Part shown: piece after piece, positions 32,201-38,454 of the stretch
Position numbering within the stretch: the stretch's first letter is position 1
Layout: every line of letters starts with the position of its first letter
Assembly (NCBI RefSeq): GCF_943734655.1
Contig: NC_071355.1
Location: 95,053,449-95,117,448 of the forward strand
Source: Sabethes cyaneus
Taxonomy: Eukaryota; Arthropoda; Insecta; Diptera; Culicidae
Length of the DNA stretch: 64,000 nucleotides
Direction of reading: 5' to 3'
Program-made: the position numbers and the translations under genes
Notes under the pieces: model-generated
The model's database searches: none
Told to the model about the DNA's origin: nothing
The model's input: only the letters and a program-made list of their open reading frames with translations

Positions 32201-32430
32201 GTCAGCAGCAGCATTCAGGTAAGGGGAAATCTTCGTCCAAATCTTTACCAGGTGCTGGAGGTGGTGGAGGAGGTGGCGGCGTTGGTGGTGGCACTGGCTG
32301 TAATGACAGACGCTCGCGTCAGCAGCAACAAGCAGCAAACGCTGCCAAGGCACGCGAGCTAAAGCAGGCAAACTCTTCAGCCAACGCGCCGACATCGATG
32401 TCGTCGAAACATGTTCCCGATCCTAGGTAG
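2282..32430 (+). CDS. Kcmf1: KCMF1 E3 ubiquitin-protein ligase, five coding exons
   Basis: Coding exons are 2282-2297, 23539-23963, 24629-24898, 30126-30481 and 31899-32430. They join in frame to 533 codons including the stop, giving 532 residues against about 380 in human KCMF1. Residues 1-60 form a ZZ zinc finger (C9, C12, C24, C27, C33, C36, H46, H50). Residues of about 78-138 carry the paired C2H2-like region (FTCPYCKRMG, VVCPVCAALPGGDPN, HLSLEH). The RSNMHF and DPIAELLQQLSSVRR blocks follow, then a Gln-rich helix (LQLQMQIQLERQQ). The RADRSQFVQALMLST block is the conserved C-terminal motif, and an insect-type low-complexity Gly/Gln tail extends the protein. The family ligates ubiquitin together with UBR4 in proteasomal and lysosomal quality control. 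Intron 1 is 21.2 kb and transposon-filled. Intron 2 is U12-type. Confidence 0.95.
2298..3190 (+). other. KCMF1 intron 1, 5' part
   Basis: AT-rich intron sequence. No coding potential, RNA gene or bounded repeat was recognised. Confidence 0.5.
3195..3325 (+). mobile_element. tRNA-derived SINE fragment
   Basis: A box-A-like TGGCGTAGTGGTTAGC is followed about 30 bp later by a box-B-like GGTTCAAATCC, then by a non-tRNA tail (ATGACCCAAGCTGGTTAAAG). This is the head-plus-tail layout of mosquito tRNA-derived SINEs. The flanks do not fold into a tRNA acceptor stem, so it is not called a tRNA gene. Confidence 0.65.
3330..4992 (+). other. KCMF1 intron 1 between SINE and BEL element
   Basis: No gene seen. 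It contains a G homopolymer run near 4375-4390. Short open frames here have no recognisable domain. Confidence 0.45.
4993..4997. repeat. Target-site duplication of BEL element, left copy
   Basis: CATGG at 4993-4997 is repeated exactly at 12324-12328, directly outside the two LTRs. A 5-bp duplication is normal for BEL-Pao integration. Confidence 0.9.
4998..5627 (-). repeat. BEL 3' LTR
   Basis: Reads TGTTGGGAGC at its start and CCGAACA at its end on the minus strand. The stop codon of the polyprotein lies about 20 bp inside this LTR, and the polypurine tract is part of the coding frame. Confidence 0.93.
5608..11655 (-). CDS. BEL-Pao Gag-Pol polyprotein with N-terminal PHD finger
   Basis: 2015 residues in one frame. 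C9, C12, C23, C26, H31, C34, C48 and C51 with W46 form a canonical PHD-type zinc finger. A charged coiled coil (about 95-180) and a Gag-like DUF1759 region (about 340-480) follow. Next come zinc-knuckle-like cysteines from about residue 575 (CWVCRRTDH) and an aspartic protease (FLDEGSSVTLVED, about 687). The reverse transcriptase has YVDD near 1105 and is followed by RNase H (FTDAGEKAYG, LWTDSQTVLSW). The integrase has an H-H-C-C zinc domain (HARLGH to CQWC, about 1635-1670), a core with DYLGP near 1705 and SDNGTN near 1762, and a DUF5641 C-terminus. All catalytic motifs are present and nothing is truncated. The start ATG at 11655 is 38 bp from the 5' LTR. No envelope-like frame is present. 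Confidence 0.95.
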   Translation of the reverse strand: MAESKTSSCIMCQEVDTFDMVQCDVCDQWAHFGCAGVNDKIKDHPWSCLKCSNSLQLPKQKKGAAIATAKKTADGKKNSRSEGGSVSSVNAILDDSLAKLQEEMEAKEKAMENERILRKKRLEMERALREKQLRVERELREMELQQDREFQARELQQEQEMLNRRLVEEEEFLKKRNKLRQNFDAAKAGLVQNYSKVDEEEHVEETAGNDSDGDCDEILSQKVEKWLGGRSFECDDRRKSVKNVAVSELVSTKRTTGVNNERFKGLSAPFIASRSEDLAREQAIGGQTRKGDDLIRLTAEEKTILADFRMNRMSNGPRMNTPGIEPAGLSQAQIAARQSVSKQLPVFRGEAELWPIFISSYEYTTQACGFSNLDNLKRLQDCLKGDALEAVRSRLVLPDSVPDVIHDLQNLFGKPEKLLKTLLAKVRQAKPPRADRLESFIHFGITVKQLCDHLEAAKLVDHLSNPMLVQELVDKLPPNYKLEWVRFKRDKTGTPLRIFTEFMNGIVSDVSEISELSSLDLTDRNERSGSFGRAKLNKREYVHIHSSSPTSKDTVPSGRSEMPNERSEVPSLRGEKPCWVCRRTDHKIRFCDDFRKFNVAERLKVVEKFKLCELCLNNHGKSRCNFRIRCNVVGCQGNHHTLLHRSEEVVQIMEVQCNAHSRLNRSVVFRMVPVTLHCGNRKLDILAFLDEGSSVTLVEDSVVNTLKVNGVVEPLIVTWTGNTKRYENGSRRVDLMVSARGSAEKFVLREARTVGELVLPKQEMQFREIATRYPHLQGLPVEDYNREEPKMMIGLDNLSVFAPLESKVGQPGEPIGVRSKLGWTVYGPEKGHSRRSAIVNFHAAGTATNQELHDMIRSQYMLEESGITAAGIPESAENSRAREILKTTTVRIGDRFETGLLWRDDLVVFPDSYPMAVKRMEALERKLSKNDELRSNVIRQIGEYQSKGYAHRLTDEELACTDPSAVWYLPLNVVVNPKKPGKVRLVWDAAASVSGVSLNSKLLKGPDLLTSLVAVLQRFRERPVGFGGDLKEMFHQYMIRAQDKQAQRFVFRPCKSAPPQIYVMDVGTFGATCSPCSAQYIKNLNAEQFTDEYPEAAKAIVHNHYVDDYFDSVDTVEEAVRLAKNVATVHSRGGFVMRNWVSNSMEFLRQMGECNSGDPVHFHENKETGTERVLGIIWEPAKDAFSFSTTPREEFLSALAGTEKPTKRMVLSCVMTMFDPLGLLSPFTVLGKMLVQDLWRTGCGWDERISDECMPTWTHWVNLIPTIAEVRIGRSYFGTALSHQVKNLQLHIFTDAGEKAYGCVAYLRAEINGKNVCALVMSRSKVAPLKQLSIPRLELQAAVLGARLMRTVQENHSFAIQQTYLWTDSQTVLSWIRSDQRRYKQFVGFRIGEILSSTKLADWRWTPTRLNEADRLTKWRHDVELESDGSWFKGPSFLYDEESTWPQQFPPANTKEELRAQFLFHDVVLEDSLIDVQRISKWNVLVRTMACVLRFVSNCRRRKEGVPVETLKATENQAKLLKPIRWSVMRSPLKQEEFQQAEWHLLRVVQAEVFGDELKTLIRNRDRPMNEWIALEKSSPLYKLTPLVDENGIIRMEGRTEKAEFFPFDLRFPVILPREHYVTRMIVQYYHARLGHGYRETVKNEIRQRFYIPKVGALVQNVSKACQWCKVFRSRPRVPRMAALPVERLQPYRRPFSFVGVDYLGPVNVSVSRHSEKRWIVVFTCFVTRAIHLEISTNLTTQSCLMAIHRFMHRRGPPQEFFSDNGTNLKGASKELTKRVNDINSDCADELTDARTKWTFNPPAAPHMGGVWERLVRSVKEALNTLNDGKRLTDEILHTSVTSAEDMINSRPLVYVPQEMEEAEALSPNHFLRGISPNEAQMISPPPHSAETLRDAYKRSQELTQNMWDRWIKEYVPSLNQRTKWHGESTMLKKGDLVYVVEGSKRRSWIRGRIEEVIPASDGRVRQALVRTSSGLFRRAVAQLAVVEIGDDGKARPEVASGPGLRAGEMLGALH
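11694..12323 (-). repeat. BEL 5' LTR
   Basis: 630 bp, with the same length and apparently the same sequence as 4998-5627. As the 5' LTR it carries the promoter for the minus-strand element. Confidence 0.93.
12593..13197. mobile_element. hAT-like MITE with 8-bp target duplication
   Basis: The termini CCGGAGTGATTCGCGGTTGG and, in reverse complement from the right, CCGGAGTGATTCGCGATAAG form an inverted repeat of about 27 bp. ATTTATTT is repeated exactly at 12585-12592 and 13198-13205. The 605-bp interior has no transposase. It sits beside the LINE remnant that starts just to its right. Confidence 0.8.
13206..14575 (+). mobile_element. Broken non-LTR retrotransposon (Jockey/CR1-like RT)
   Basis: Residues such as LDISKGSGPDCLPPVLFKNC, WKTATIIPIHKTG, NYKAISILSSLPKVLE and HVDFSKAFDRVPH are reverse transcriptase motifs of a LINE. 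The frame breaks at about 13875. The catalytic FADD block is missing, so an internal deletion joins the fingers directly to the C-terminal part (FSEHISSCVAQAFAVLGFIK, YGVQVWAPY). It ends in a TAA microsatellite near 14565, as a LINE tail does. Confidence 0.8.
14580..15561 (+). other. KCMF1 intron 1, no recognised feature
   Basis: AT-rich intron sequence with no convincing coding or repeat structure. Confidence 0.4.
15569..15856. mobile_element. MITE with CACAG termini and 7-bp target duplication
   Basis: The termini CACAGAACAGAAGTGGAAG and CTTCCACTTCTGTTCTGTG are inverted over about 19 bp. ACCATAC is repeated exactly at 15562-15568 and 15857-15863. It is 288 bp long with no transposase. The ends resemble the 283-bp MITE at 38026-38308, but the interiors differ. 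Confidence 0.8.
15943..17340 (-). mobile_element. LINE remnant, endonuclease and RT, minus strand
   Basis: The minus-strand translation shows MHEYGFPDKLTRLIK, RRGLRQGDGLPYMLFNIAIE, a LAFPDDLDIITRN block in which the catalytic FADD has become FPDD, INASKTKYM and FVYLGS. C-terminal sequence with a DNA-binding-like tail (LRWAGHVARM) follows. Upstream, to 17340, are endonuclease fragments (GRFFNY-like, and a CCSISFARERRFG-type start). The two parts are joined by an internal deletion. The family is the same as at 26660-28420 and 49500-50478. Confidence 0.8.
17345..18250 (+). other. KCMF1 intron 1, no recognised feature
   Basis: Nothing coding or repetitive was recognised, apart from AT-rich stretches around 17600-17700. 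Confidence 0.4.
18255..18482 (+). promoter_or_regulatory. Promoter-like direct repeat, copy 1 (TATA, Inr, DPE)
   Basis: TATAAAA starts at 18411. An initiator TCATTC has its A at 18444, 33 bp later. GGTCA at 18471-18475 sits exactly at +28 to +32, the place of a downstream promoter element. The same module, with the same spacing, recurs at 21945-22142. No coding sequence is recognised downstream. This could be a transposon or LTR promoter, or a duplicated gene promoter. Confidence 0.55.
18746..18918 (+). repeat. Tandem array of 15-bp GGCCGAATCACGAAT units
   Basis: About 12 units of GGCCGAATCACGAAT with single-base variants. The same array is present in reverse complement at 21672-21843. The two arrays bracket a decayed MULE, so they may be its subterminal inverted repeats. 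Confidence 0.85.
18990..19806 (-). pseudogene. Decayed MULE transposase with FLYWCH finger
   Basis: The frame from 19806 starts MSASGDSSDVAGFNN. It runs through KIVLSQGGKPMLSIDGILF, the start of a FLYWCH zinc finger, and an HRHIHGG segment. The C-terminal MULE signature follows from 19433 down (NFLTYFRNTYISGW, LPRTTNSLEAWHQRW). The central DDE catalytic region is missing, and frameshifts break the rest near 19200-19270. The protein cannot be active. Confidence 0.7.
20086..21335 (+). mobile_element. Retroposon with A-rich tail and 21-bp target duplication
   Basis: The 21 bp ending in TTTTTACCTCATATTTCTT at 20065-20085 are repeated at 21336-21356. The 1.25-kb insert ends in an A-rich tail (CCCGAAAAAAAGGAAAAAAA). 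It contains a tRNA-like stretch (GTTCGAGTTTCGGCTAGGCGG near 20530) similar to the SINE at 23170-23400. No long open frame is present. Long duplication plus A-rich tail indicate LINE-mediated retroposition. Confidence 0.75.
21425..21600 (+). repeat. GC-rich dispersed repeat, copy 1
   Basis: The stretch with GGAAGCGCCGGCCACTG and GGGGCAGCCCCCC matches 47075-47235 on the same strand and 51030-51185 in reverse complement. The family is unclassified. In the other two copies it is one segment of a long inverted repeat. Confidence 0.65.
21672..21843 (-). repeat. Inverted 15-bp tandem array, right copy
   Basis: Repeats of ATTCGTGATTCGGCC, the reverse complement of the units at 18746-18918. Beyond the array the flanks are only weakly similar to the left side. 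Confidence 0.85.
21945..22142 (+). promoter_or_regulatory. Promoter-like direct repeat, copy 2 (TATA, Inr, DPE)
   Basis: TATAAAA starts at 22070, the initiator A of TCATTT is at 22103, and GGTCA lies at 22130-22134. The spacing is identical to copy 1. The flanks with GCAGCGGCAGTGCCAGTGAC are also shared. The flanking sequence has diverged but the three core elements have not. Confidence 0.55.
22224..22346. mobile_element. hAT MITE, 123 bp, copy 1
   Basis: The ends CAGCGGTTCCCAA and TTGGGAACCGCTG are inverted. TCCTAGAG is repeated exactly at 22216-22223 and 22347-22354. A 123-bp copy in opposite orientation lies at 51197-51319. The ends and the 8-bp duplication fit the hAT superfamily. Confidence 0.92.
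22360..23165 (+). other. KCMF1 intron 1, 3' part
   Basis: AT-rich sequence with no gene or bounded element that I can support. Confidence 0.4.
23170..23400 (+). mobile_element. tRNA-derived SINE
   Basis: A box-A-like TAGCTTCGAGGTACGATACTGG-type stretch and a box B (GTTCGACTC) are followed by a conserved body (CAGTAGGATCGTTAATACAC, GGCTGCGAAGTCTGTCG) and a TTTGC end. The layout recalls the Feilai-like SINEs of Aedes. The family name is from memory and unverified. Confidence 0.7.
23539..23963 (+). CDS. Kcmf1: KCMF1 coding exon 2, ends at U12 donor
   Basis: It starts after AATTACAG, adds GT to the G from exon 1 (Gly6), and encodes most of the ZZ finger and the C2H2-like region. The last codons are GAT TTA ATA TCA TTT CTG, directly followed by ATATCCTTTT. 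There is no GT donor at this boundary. Confidence 0.92.
23964..24628 (+). other. U12-type AT-AC intron of KCMF1
   Basis: 665 bp, phase 0. The 5' end ATATCCTTT is the U12 donor consensus. CCTTAAC at 24611-24617 is the U12 branch-site consensus, with the branch adenosine about 12 nt before the terminal AC at 24627-24628. Reading back from exon 3 there is an in-frame TAA at 24614-24616 and no AG before conserved coding sequence resumes. A GT-AG splice therefore cannot produce the conserved protein. Confidence 0.9.
24629..24898 (+). CDS. Kcmf1: KCMF1 coding exon 3
   Basis: Begins GAT GAA CCA TCT (DEPSAIRHGGVRRM), matching the DESSGVRHVRRM region of vertebrate KCMF1. It continues through RSNMHF and DPIAELL and ends in ERQQVS before a GTAAGG donor. 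270 bp, phase 0 at both ends. Confidence 0.92.
24899..26655 (+). other. KCMF1 intron 3, 5' part
   Basis: AT-rich intron, no gene seen. Small open frames have no recognisable domain. Confidence 0.4.
26660..28420 (+). mobile_element. LINE remnant, endonuclease and RT
   Basis: VALQEIRKRENVLKICGGKS, HQSGDTTEELG and IGRFFNYSTINGPCP are parts of an endonuclease domain. REVKREIGLLKTSKAAGKD and MKGVVCPVCKK are the start of the reverse transcriptase. GVLYGIEAVTLL near 28330 belongs to its C-terminal part. Several frameshifts and deletions are present, and no catalytic FADD block is left. It belongs to the same family as 15943-17340. Confidence 0.8.
28630..28945 (-). mobile_element. I-clade LINE C-terminal fragment
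   Basis: The DNA is similar to 45990-46110 (TGCTCCAC...GGAGCA, TCTTGTACGAAACCGAGATT). It corresponds to the RNase H and Cys-rich C-terminus of an I-like LINE on the minus strand. Heavily decayed. Confidence 0.6.
28950..30125 (+). other. KCMF1 intron 3, 3' part
   Basis: Nothing identifiable beyond a short inverted motif near 29290-29330 (TACCGGTGTTTTACCGGTA). The acceptor TTTCAAG ends at 30125. Confidence 0.4.
30126..30481 (+). CDS. Kcmf1: KCMF1 coding exon 4
   Basis: Begins AARQQLERLPRRQQQP, matching the AARQQLE block of the family. Then come a Ser/Thr/Asn-rich spacer, an Ala8 run and FLMARFMVPSLDDVELAQLE. It ends in RAD plus AG before GTAAGA (phase 2). Confidence 0.92.
30482..31898 (+). 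other. KCMF1 intron 4
   Basis: 1,417 bp. It contains an 87-codon open frame (31151-31414) starting MLPTLKHLELLDWSN, faintly like a leucine-rich repeat, with no splice signals I can defend. The last 206 bp are open in the frame of exon 5. Confidence 0.5.
31899..32430 (+). CDS. Kcmf1: KCMF1 coding exon 5
   Basis: Starts after ATTTACAG and completes Arg. It continues SQFVQALMLSTIANIQSF, the conserved C-terminal helix, then an acidic DDDVTDELNSLNLSVGG segment similar to the ENLNLKES end of human KCMF1. An insect-specific tail with a Gly-rich run and a Gln run follows. The stop is TAG at 32428-32430. Confidence 0.92.
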
Positions 32431-33128
32431 TGTTGTATAGCAAAAATTATTTAAAAGAACAGGAGGTAAAATATACAAGAATAATATCATCAATTGTATG
32501 AACAATTCATTAAACTGGCGAACAATGTAATGTGCGAAGCGAAAATTTAATTAAAAAGAGCACTGCGAAAGGAGGTGAAACTTTAATTAAACATAGATGC
32601 AGAATAAAATTGCAGACATATATAACATCTAAGGCATTATAATTATTGGAATCAGAAAATAAATACAAAATATTCAACCAGGAAACAATTTATTGATAAA
32701 TAATATTTAGGAACATAACGAGAGTCACCAGAATGTTCCAAGCTCTACTTATTCAATAAAGGACGTACATTTGTCAATGTTGAACGGAAAGTAAATAAAC
32801 GTTGGAGAATTACACCTTATCGCGATTGATAATTTGGAAAAGAACCGTAACTTGCTGGAAGCTGTTCAACATCAATAGTATTTTAGCAGACGCAATATCA
32901 TTTCAGCAAATCTTTTGTTTGCTTTTTACATTATTGCAGGATCCTTGAAAATCATGGCTTCCTAATAACAATTGATCTACGTGTGGATTTTTGCAAGGCG
33001 TCTTCGCCTTTTTATATATAATGTCTTGCTACTTTTTTCAAAATGCGTATGATCTATGTTCGCGAAGGCACATATCTAGTGAAATTGTCTGCCACATTAT
33101 ATTAGCCTTTCTGGTCGAAATAACATTA
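32431..33128 (+). other. KCMF1 3' UTR and downstream flank
   Basis: Poly(A) signals AATAAA occur at 32603-32608 and 32755-32760. The true 3' end cannot be fixed from sequence alone. Confidence 0.5.
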
Positions 33129-33387
33129 TACCGTGCAAGAACCATATTCAAAACAGTGCCTAATTCTGAACAGTTGCAATTTTTTCTTAAATATTGACTT
33201 AAATATTGTTATTTAAATGGTTTTATAGTTATTTAAACCATTTAAATAACAGGAAATGATCAGATGTAGTGACTTAATTGCTAAACTAAACTAAACAGCT
33301 ATTTAAGCTGGAATTTTGACAATATTTATGAAAAATTTGCAACTGTTCAGAATTAGGCACTGTTTTGAATATGGTTCTTGCACGGTA
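33129..33387. repeat. Foldback element with 51-bp perfect arms
   Basis: 33129-33179 is the reverse complement of 33337-33387 over 51 bp with no mismatch seen. A second, nested palindrome (GTTATTTAAATGGTTT with AAACCATTTAAATAAC) lies in the loop near 33208-33251. No target duplication was found. Confidence 0.85.
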
Positions 33388-33389
33388 CC

Positions 33390-34485
33390 AGATTTTTGAA
33401 TTCACACAACCTCCTACTTTTGAGCGAAAATATATTTCCGTATATAATGCAATGACATAATGTTTGACAACAATGAAACATGAAAAAAAAGAAATAGCGA
33501 TAATTTTTAATGCAGATATGAGTAGAACGAGAGTGAGCAAGACGTAGAGTATGAGTTATCAAAAGGAAGTATATACAAAATGATCAATTTACTCGTAGCG
33601 AAAATTCATTCAACTCTAAGAAACTGCAAATGCGTGGTAACGATTCGTTTGTTTTAATTTCTGTTAATTCTTTCCGTTATCAGTTACAACCTCTCATACT
33701 GACATACGTGCAAGATGCGCAAGAATCGCAGTATAATGTAAAAAATAATAATTGAAGTAGTAGGTTATAAGCAAAAAACATTTGACATCAGCCCCAATAA
33801 TTTAGTAACAAGAAAGTTTCCCTAATTAACGCAAGCCTCTGATAGTTACGCTTATTGCATAAATATTGGTTCCTTAAAATATGTTTGGCACATTGAAACA
33901 AAGAAAAAACAATTTTCGTACTATACATTAGTCTCTACGAACGATATAGAAATACGTCCTACCGGCAGTAATCCTTCAAGATTCACTTGCTCCCTTTTCT
34001 TCGTTTGTTTTTATTTATTTATATTGGTAACTACATCGGGACGACACTGGATTTTTCTTAATTATTCGGTTCATTCATGAAAATCATATAACAAGGATTA
34101 TCAAACAAAAGTATATTTACCTAGTGCTTGTATAGAAATTTAAATTTTAATAAAATGGTCGATAATTACAAAATAAAAATTCAATGTTGAAAATGAATAA
34201 AACAATAAACATGGAGTTTCGTTCTATTAGTTTCTAAAGCTAGTATCACCAGGAAAACATGTTTTCATGGACCATCTAACCATGTAAAGGTAGCCACGTG
34301 CTTAGCGTAACCGCACATATTGTGGTTAGCAGTCAAGACTGCAGAAGTTAAGACAGCGCATAATAACAGATTAGAAGATTAGACACTATTAGTGTATCAC
34401 CCTACTGATACACTTAACCTAAAATGTACGAGCTAGAATCTAGTTTGATATTAGGGGGGTTGTAAAAACCATCGTTTTAAAAAAA
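33390..34485 (+). other. Intergenic, no recognised feature
   Basis: AT-rich sequence between KCMF1 and the MITE field. Nothing was recognised. Confidence 0.4.
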
Positions 34486-34486
34486 G

Positions 34487-35119
34487 TATTAATATTAATG
34501 CCTGACCGCATTTCAAGGTCAAAGACTAAAACACGAGTTTGGTCAATTTGATAGGAACGGAGCCTTTCTCCGAAGACCCACATTGAGAAACGCGGACTAA
34601 CACGCTTACGGACGAAGTACCTTGCAAGTCGTAAGGGCCTGCATAGTGTCGTCGTCCTGAAAGTAAAAACAAGTTAGATCAAAACTTCTCGGTCGGTTGA
34701 CGGAGGAAGAGGCACAATCTGTGTGTCTAAAAATAGCCCAAAAACCAGATAGGTCGCTACATTAATAAGAGGGTTGCGCAGTCTTCTTTTGTCCAGCGCC
34801 TCTATGGTTCAAAGGTACACGAGTGCCAGCGAGCCACACGCCCTGGCAGGTGTGGGGTTAAATCAGGTTTTAATCTCTGATTATAGCTTGGTTCGACCCA
34901 TGCACCTTCCACCATTGGACAAAAGATAGGAGTCACAACGACAACTTGTTAAGCGTAGCTACCTATTACCCCCCCCCTTCCTTTCCACTCTCCCAAAAAA
35001 AATTTCATTACTTTCCCCTACCGTCCCTCCATCAATTGTAGAACTATTGTTTCTAAAAAATATTAAAATTAATGCCTGGCTGCATTTCAAGGTCAAAGAC
35101 TAAAAACACGAGTTTGGTC
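34487..35119 (+). repeat. Segment flanked by roughly 58-bp direct repeats
   Basis: 34487-34544 and 35061-35119 share about 58 bp with few differences (CATTTCAAGGTCAAAGACTA core). Between them CTTTTGTCCA near 34785 is inverted as TGGACAAAAG near 34917. This could be a small terminal-repeat element or a local duplication. Confidence 0.5.
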
Positions 35120-35200
35120 TAAAAGTGCCTGTGTAAAAAAAGTTGTGGCTCAATTTCTAATTTATCTGCTTTTTATCTGCAAATTTGTATATTAACTACC

Positions 35201-35509
35201 CATCCCAGGCAACCAATAATCATTAACATAAGCAGCAAATCAGCATATCTGACATTTTATACTGCACGTTGTATATTAGCTTTTTGACTGCATAGGTGTT
35301 GTAAATTGGCATCCTAAATTCTATTCAAATTCTTTGTGTCGATAATTAGCTGCAAATTAGCATTAGCATAGTCAGCACTATAAGAAGGTTAGCAGTAAAG
35401 TAGCTGTACCTTTTTCCAAAATAGCTTTTAGGTAGCATTCAAGGCGACTTAAATGCTTATTGGCTTGCATTTGAATAGCATTGGTGATGCTCATTGGTTA
35501 CCTGGGATG
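35201..35509. mobile_element. MITE with CATCCCAGG termini
   Basis: CATCCCAGGCAACCAATAA at 35201 and CATCCCAGGTAACCAATGA in reverse complement at 35509 form an 18-19-bp inverted repeat with two mismatches. 309 bp, no coding sequence. No target duplication is clear. Confidence 0.65.
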
Positions 35510-35519
35510 CTTTCATATA

Positions 35520-35757
35520 GCGAATTCATAAATTAACCTGGCTCAGGTCGATTAGCACTCAATTTTAATCGAAGTGCTGTCAAAGCGTTCATAAATTAAC
35601 CGAGATTGCATTTCGGTTAAACTGACAGCATTCAGTTTGAAGCGCAGGTTAAAACTGTCTAGCATTACGGTTTACGGGTCGATCTGTCAAACTGCCCGTA
35701 TCGTTCATAAATTTCGGGCTCGAGTTAGCACGAACCCAGGTTAATTTATGAATTCGC
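35520..35757. mobile_element. MITE with GCGAATTC termini and TA duplication
   Basis: GCGAATTCATAAATTAACCT and its inverse at the right end form a 20-plus-bp inverted repeat. TA flanks both sides (35518-35519 and 35758-35759). 238 bp. Tc1/mariner-type insertion site. Confidence 0.8.
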
Positions 35758-35999
35758 TAATAGTTACGTAACTGCCAAAATGAATCATCTAAGGTTGAAC
35801 ACCTCAGAACATTGCAAAACTCGAGATTGTGACAAAGATCGTCCGAGATTCATGATTTATCTACAACACAGTTTAATTTGTGGTAATACGAAGTTTGACA
35901 GGTTGTTGAATCATATATAATCGAATCTGTTGATTATAAGTCCGACCTGTACTGATAAGCAACCCCGAACACCTCGTGTACTATAAGTACATCCAAAAG

Positions 36000-36540
36000 T
36001 AGGATATGGTTACGGTGTTGAAATGGAAATCTCGAAAAAAGGGGAGCATTTGACTGAAAGTAAATCTAGAGACCTTGGTGCGTCACCAGCATGCCTGCGA
36101 AACATTCAACCCAGATCACTACGTACGAAATCCCGAATATTTAATTCAAACGTTAAATCCGTACTACTGTATGCCTGCGAAACGTGGTGCGTCTTAGCGG
36201 AGACGACGGAAAAACGGCAGATATTCCTTAACCGGAGCCTGCGATATGTCATTCGTGCCCGGTGGCTTGATAACTGGATATCCAATGAGGAACTCCATCG
36301 TCGGTGTCATCAACGGCCAATAGCCACAGAAATTGGTGAACGTAGGTGAAAGTGGATCAGACACACCTTAAGCGGACGAGGTTTGCAGAGAAGCACTCGG
36401 CTGGAATCCACAAGGACAGCGTAGAAGAGGCAGACCAAGAGGCTCATGGCGACGCAGCTTAGCCACCGGGCTGTAGAAGAGAACCTGTCCTAGCGACTGG
36501 TAAAGGCCATGACGGGTAACCGTCAGCAGTGGAGATCTGT
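36000..36540 (+). mobile_element. LINE C-terminal fragment
   Basis: SRIFNSNVKSVLLYACETWC, NRSLRYVIRARW, NWISNEELHRRCHQRP and the KWIRHTL segment are the C-terminal region of a widespread animal LINE reverse transcriptase. Stops and frameshifts follow. No catalytic region is present. Confidence 0.75.
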
Positions 36541-38018
36541 GACAATAGTTGCTTTGAGACAATAGTTGTCGTATATAAGTTCTTGGCGATGCACATAATA
36601 AATCGAAGGTTCCGGCAGGCCTTATCGACAATAAATGTGATGTGTTGTTTGCTATCAAGCTTAGAGTCGAACAGTATTCCTGAGCCATTGACACAATTTT
36701 CACGGAGAAGGTACAGCTGACAGCGCGAAAATAGATAGATGTTCTTGTAGAATCGCGGCACTGGACGTATTCTCTACTTTTGGATACAGCCTGGTCAACA
36801 AACGAGAATTCTGAACATTTAAACAGAAAATTCACATCGTCGAAGTAGACAAAGAAGATCAGAGATGGCTGCCTTGTGGGATTCCAGTGCAAGCAGTGAA
36901 AGATCGTGGGACCAAACCGTCGATGTTAACTTCTAGATGGCTATCGGAGAGATACGAATTAAACCATCGTAGCAACGGGCCTCCGATTCCGAGTTTATCC
37001 AATTAAACAATGAAATGAAAGGGTATGAAATGGGGAAGGCAACTAGGAAAAAGCGCCCAACATAGCTCTAGCCATCCCAAGCCCCTACCTAGCGCCTCCA
37101 CGTGGCCATACCTGAAAATACTTTAATTTGTATAATTCAGTAGCCAAGCTAGGAGGTGCGGGGTCGTGCGGTTTTCAATTCCTAACCTTACATAAGTAGT
37201 TTTAGGCAACCATTAAACCACACGACTTTATTTTCAAGTATTATATGATTTAAACTAATATTTTTGGCAAACTAATCTATTTTCCCAGAGCAAAATAATA
37301 CTCCTTGGCCAATTGCAGCCTGGCTTCTGGTCTAAATGCCATTAGTTCATCCCTGAGGGTCCGGAGTATCACTTAACCTTTATTAGCACTGTGTAACTAA
37401 CGACTAGCTCGGTCGAACTCTTGGTTACCGGGTCGGCTACCCACCAATGTACTGGAGGAGACTCACTTCCCAGAAACTTACCTCGGACTTACTGCCAACA
37501 AAACACCAAATACACATGCAAGACAGACATAGGGCTCAGTATAGGAAAAAGTTATACAAAGCAAATCATTTTAATACTTATATTTATATGTAATCATGCA
37601 TCATTTGAACGGTGCGGCCGACTGGAACTGTTGGGGCCCTGTTGACAGGAACATGCAGACGTAGAGGGGAGAGAGTGTGACGTACCTTGGCTGGAACAAT
37701 ATGAATCGAGCTTTCCTGGATCTTAACGGTCGCTCTATTCACGGCGCTCGTGGACAAAGGAGAGACGCATCGGTTCTGGCGTCGAAGAGCGGGGGCCAGG
37801 CTCAACCAGACCTCCTCTGGCTTTCCCCTCCAAAACGTTCGTCCCTCTCAATGAACACGTGTGACTCGACGATGGCGTTACTCGTCGGCCACCAGCACTT
37901 CTGCTGTTACCGGTGACTCGTGAAATCGCTTCTTACTCTGCCGGAACGGGATCCGGGATGGTTGTAGACATAAGACCCGCCGATTTGAGCCACGCTGGCA
38001 GACTAACTTTGGCAAGTG
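36541..38018 (+). other. Intergenic, no recognised feature
   Basis: Mixed sequence with short open frames on both strands and no recognisable product or bounded element. Confidence 0.35.
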
Positions 38019-38025
38019 GTTTTGT

Positions 38026-38308
38026 CACAGAGAACAGATTAACAGGCTCGAAGGAAGTAATCGATTTTTTGTGTGTAAAATCTGTCGGTAGCGCCCTTCA
38101 GAAATAGTTTGCCAAACGCATCAAAAAATATCCATGTACCTTTATCAATATTTCTTTGTGCTGGAGTTACATAGCAGCGATGGCAGCGACATCAAGATTT
38201 AGTTTGCCACATACTGCTCGAGGGGTGCTCTATTGAAGGATTACTCGTAGAGTACATATAAACCTTTTACACACTTTTTGTCAATTACCTGGTAGTCTGT
38301 TCTCTGTG
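38026..38308. mobile_element. Intact CACAG MITE with 7-bp duplication
   Basis: CACAGAGAACAG at the left and CTGTTCTCTGTG at the right are inverted. GTTTTGT is repeated at 38019-38025 and 38309-38315. This uninterrupted copy shows the site (CATAGC) where the copies at 1194 and 40417 carry another transposon. Confidence 0.85.
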
Positions 38309-38454
38309 GTTTTGTACCGCCGAGAAACTTTTTGTTACCGTTTGGCAGTGGCGACTCGTCCGCATGTTCAACCTGTTCATAGGACAGGCAAACAAAATTC
38401 AGCCCGACCAAATTTCGTTTGCACCGACGTATATGCAATGCAATACGAATTTAG

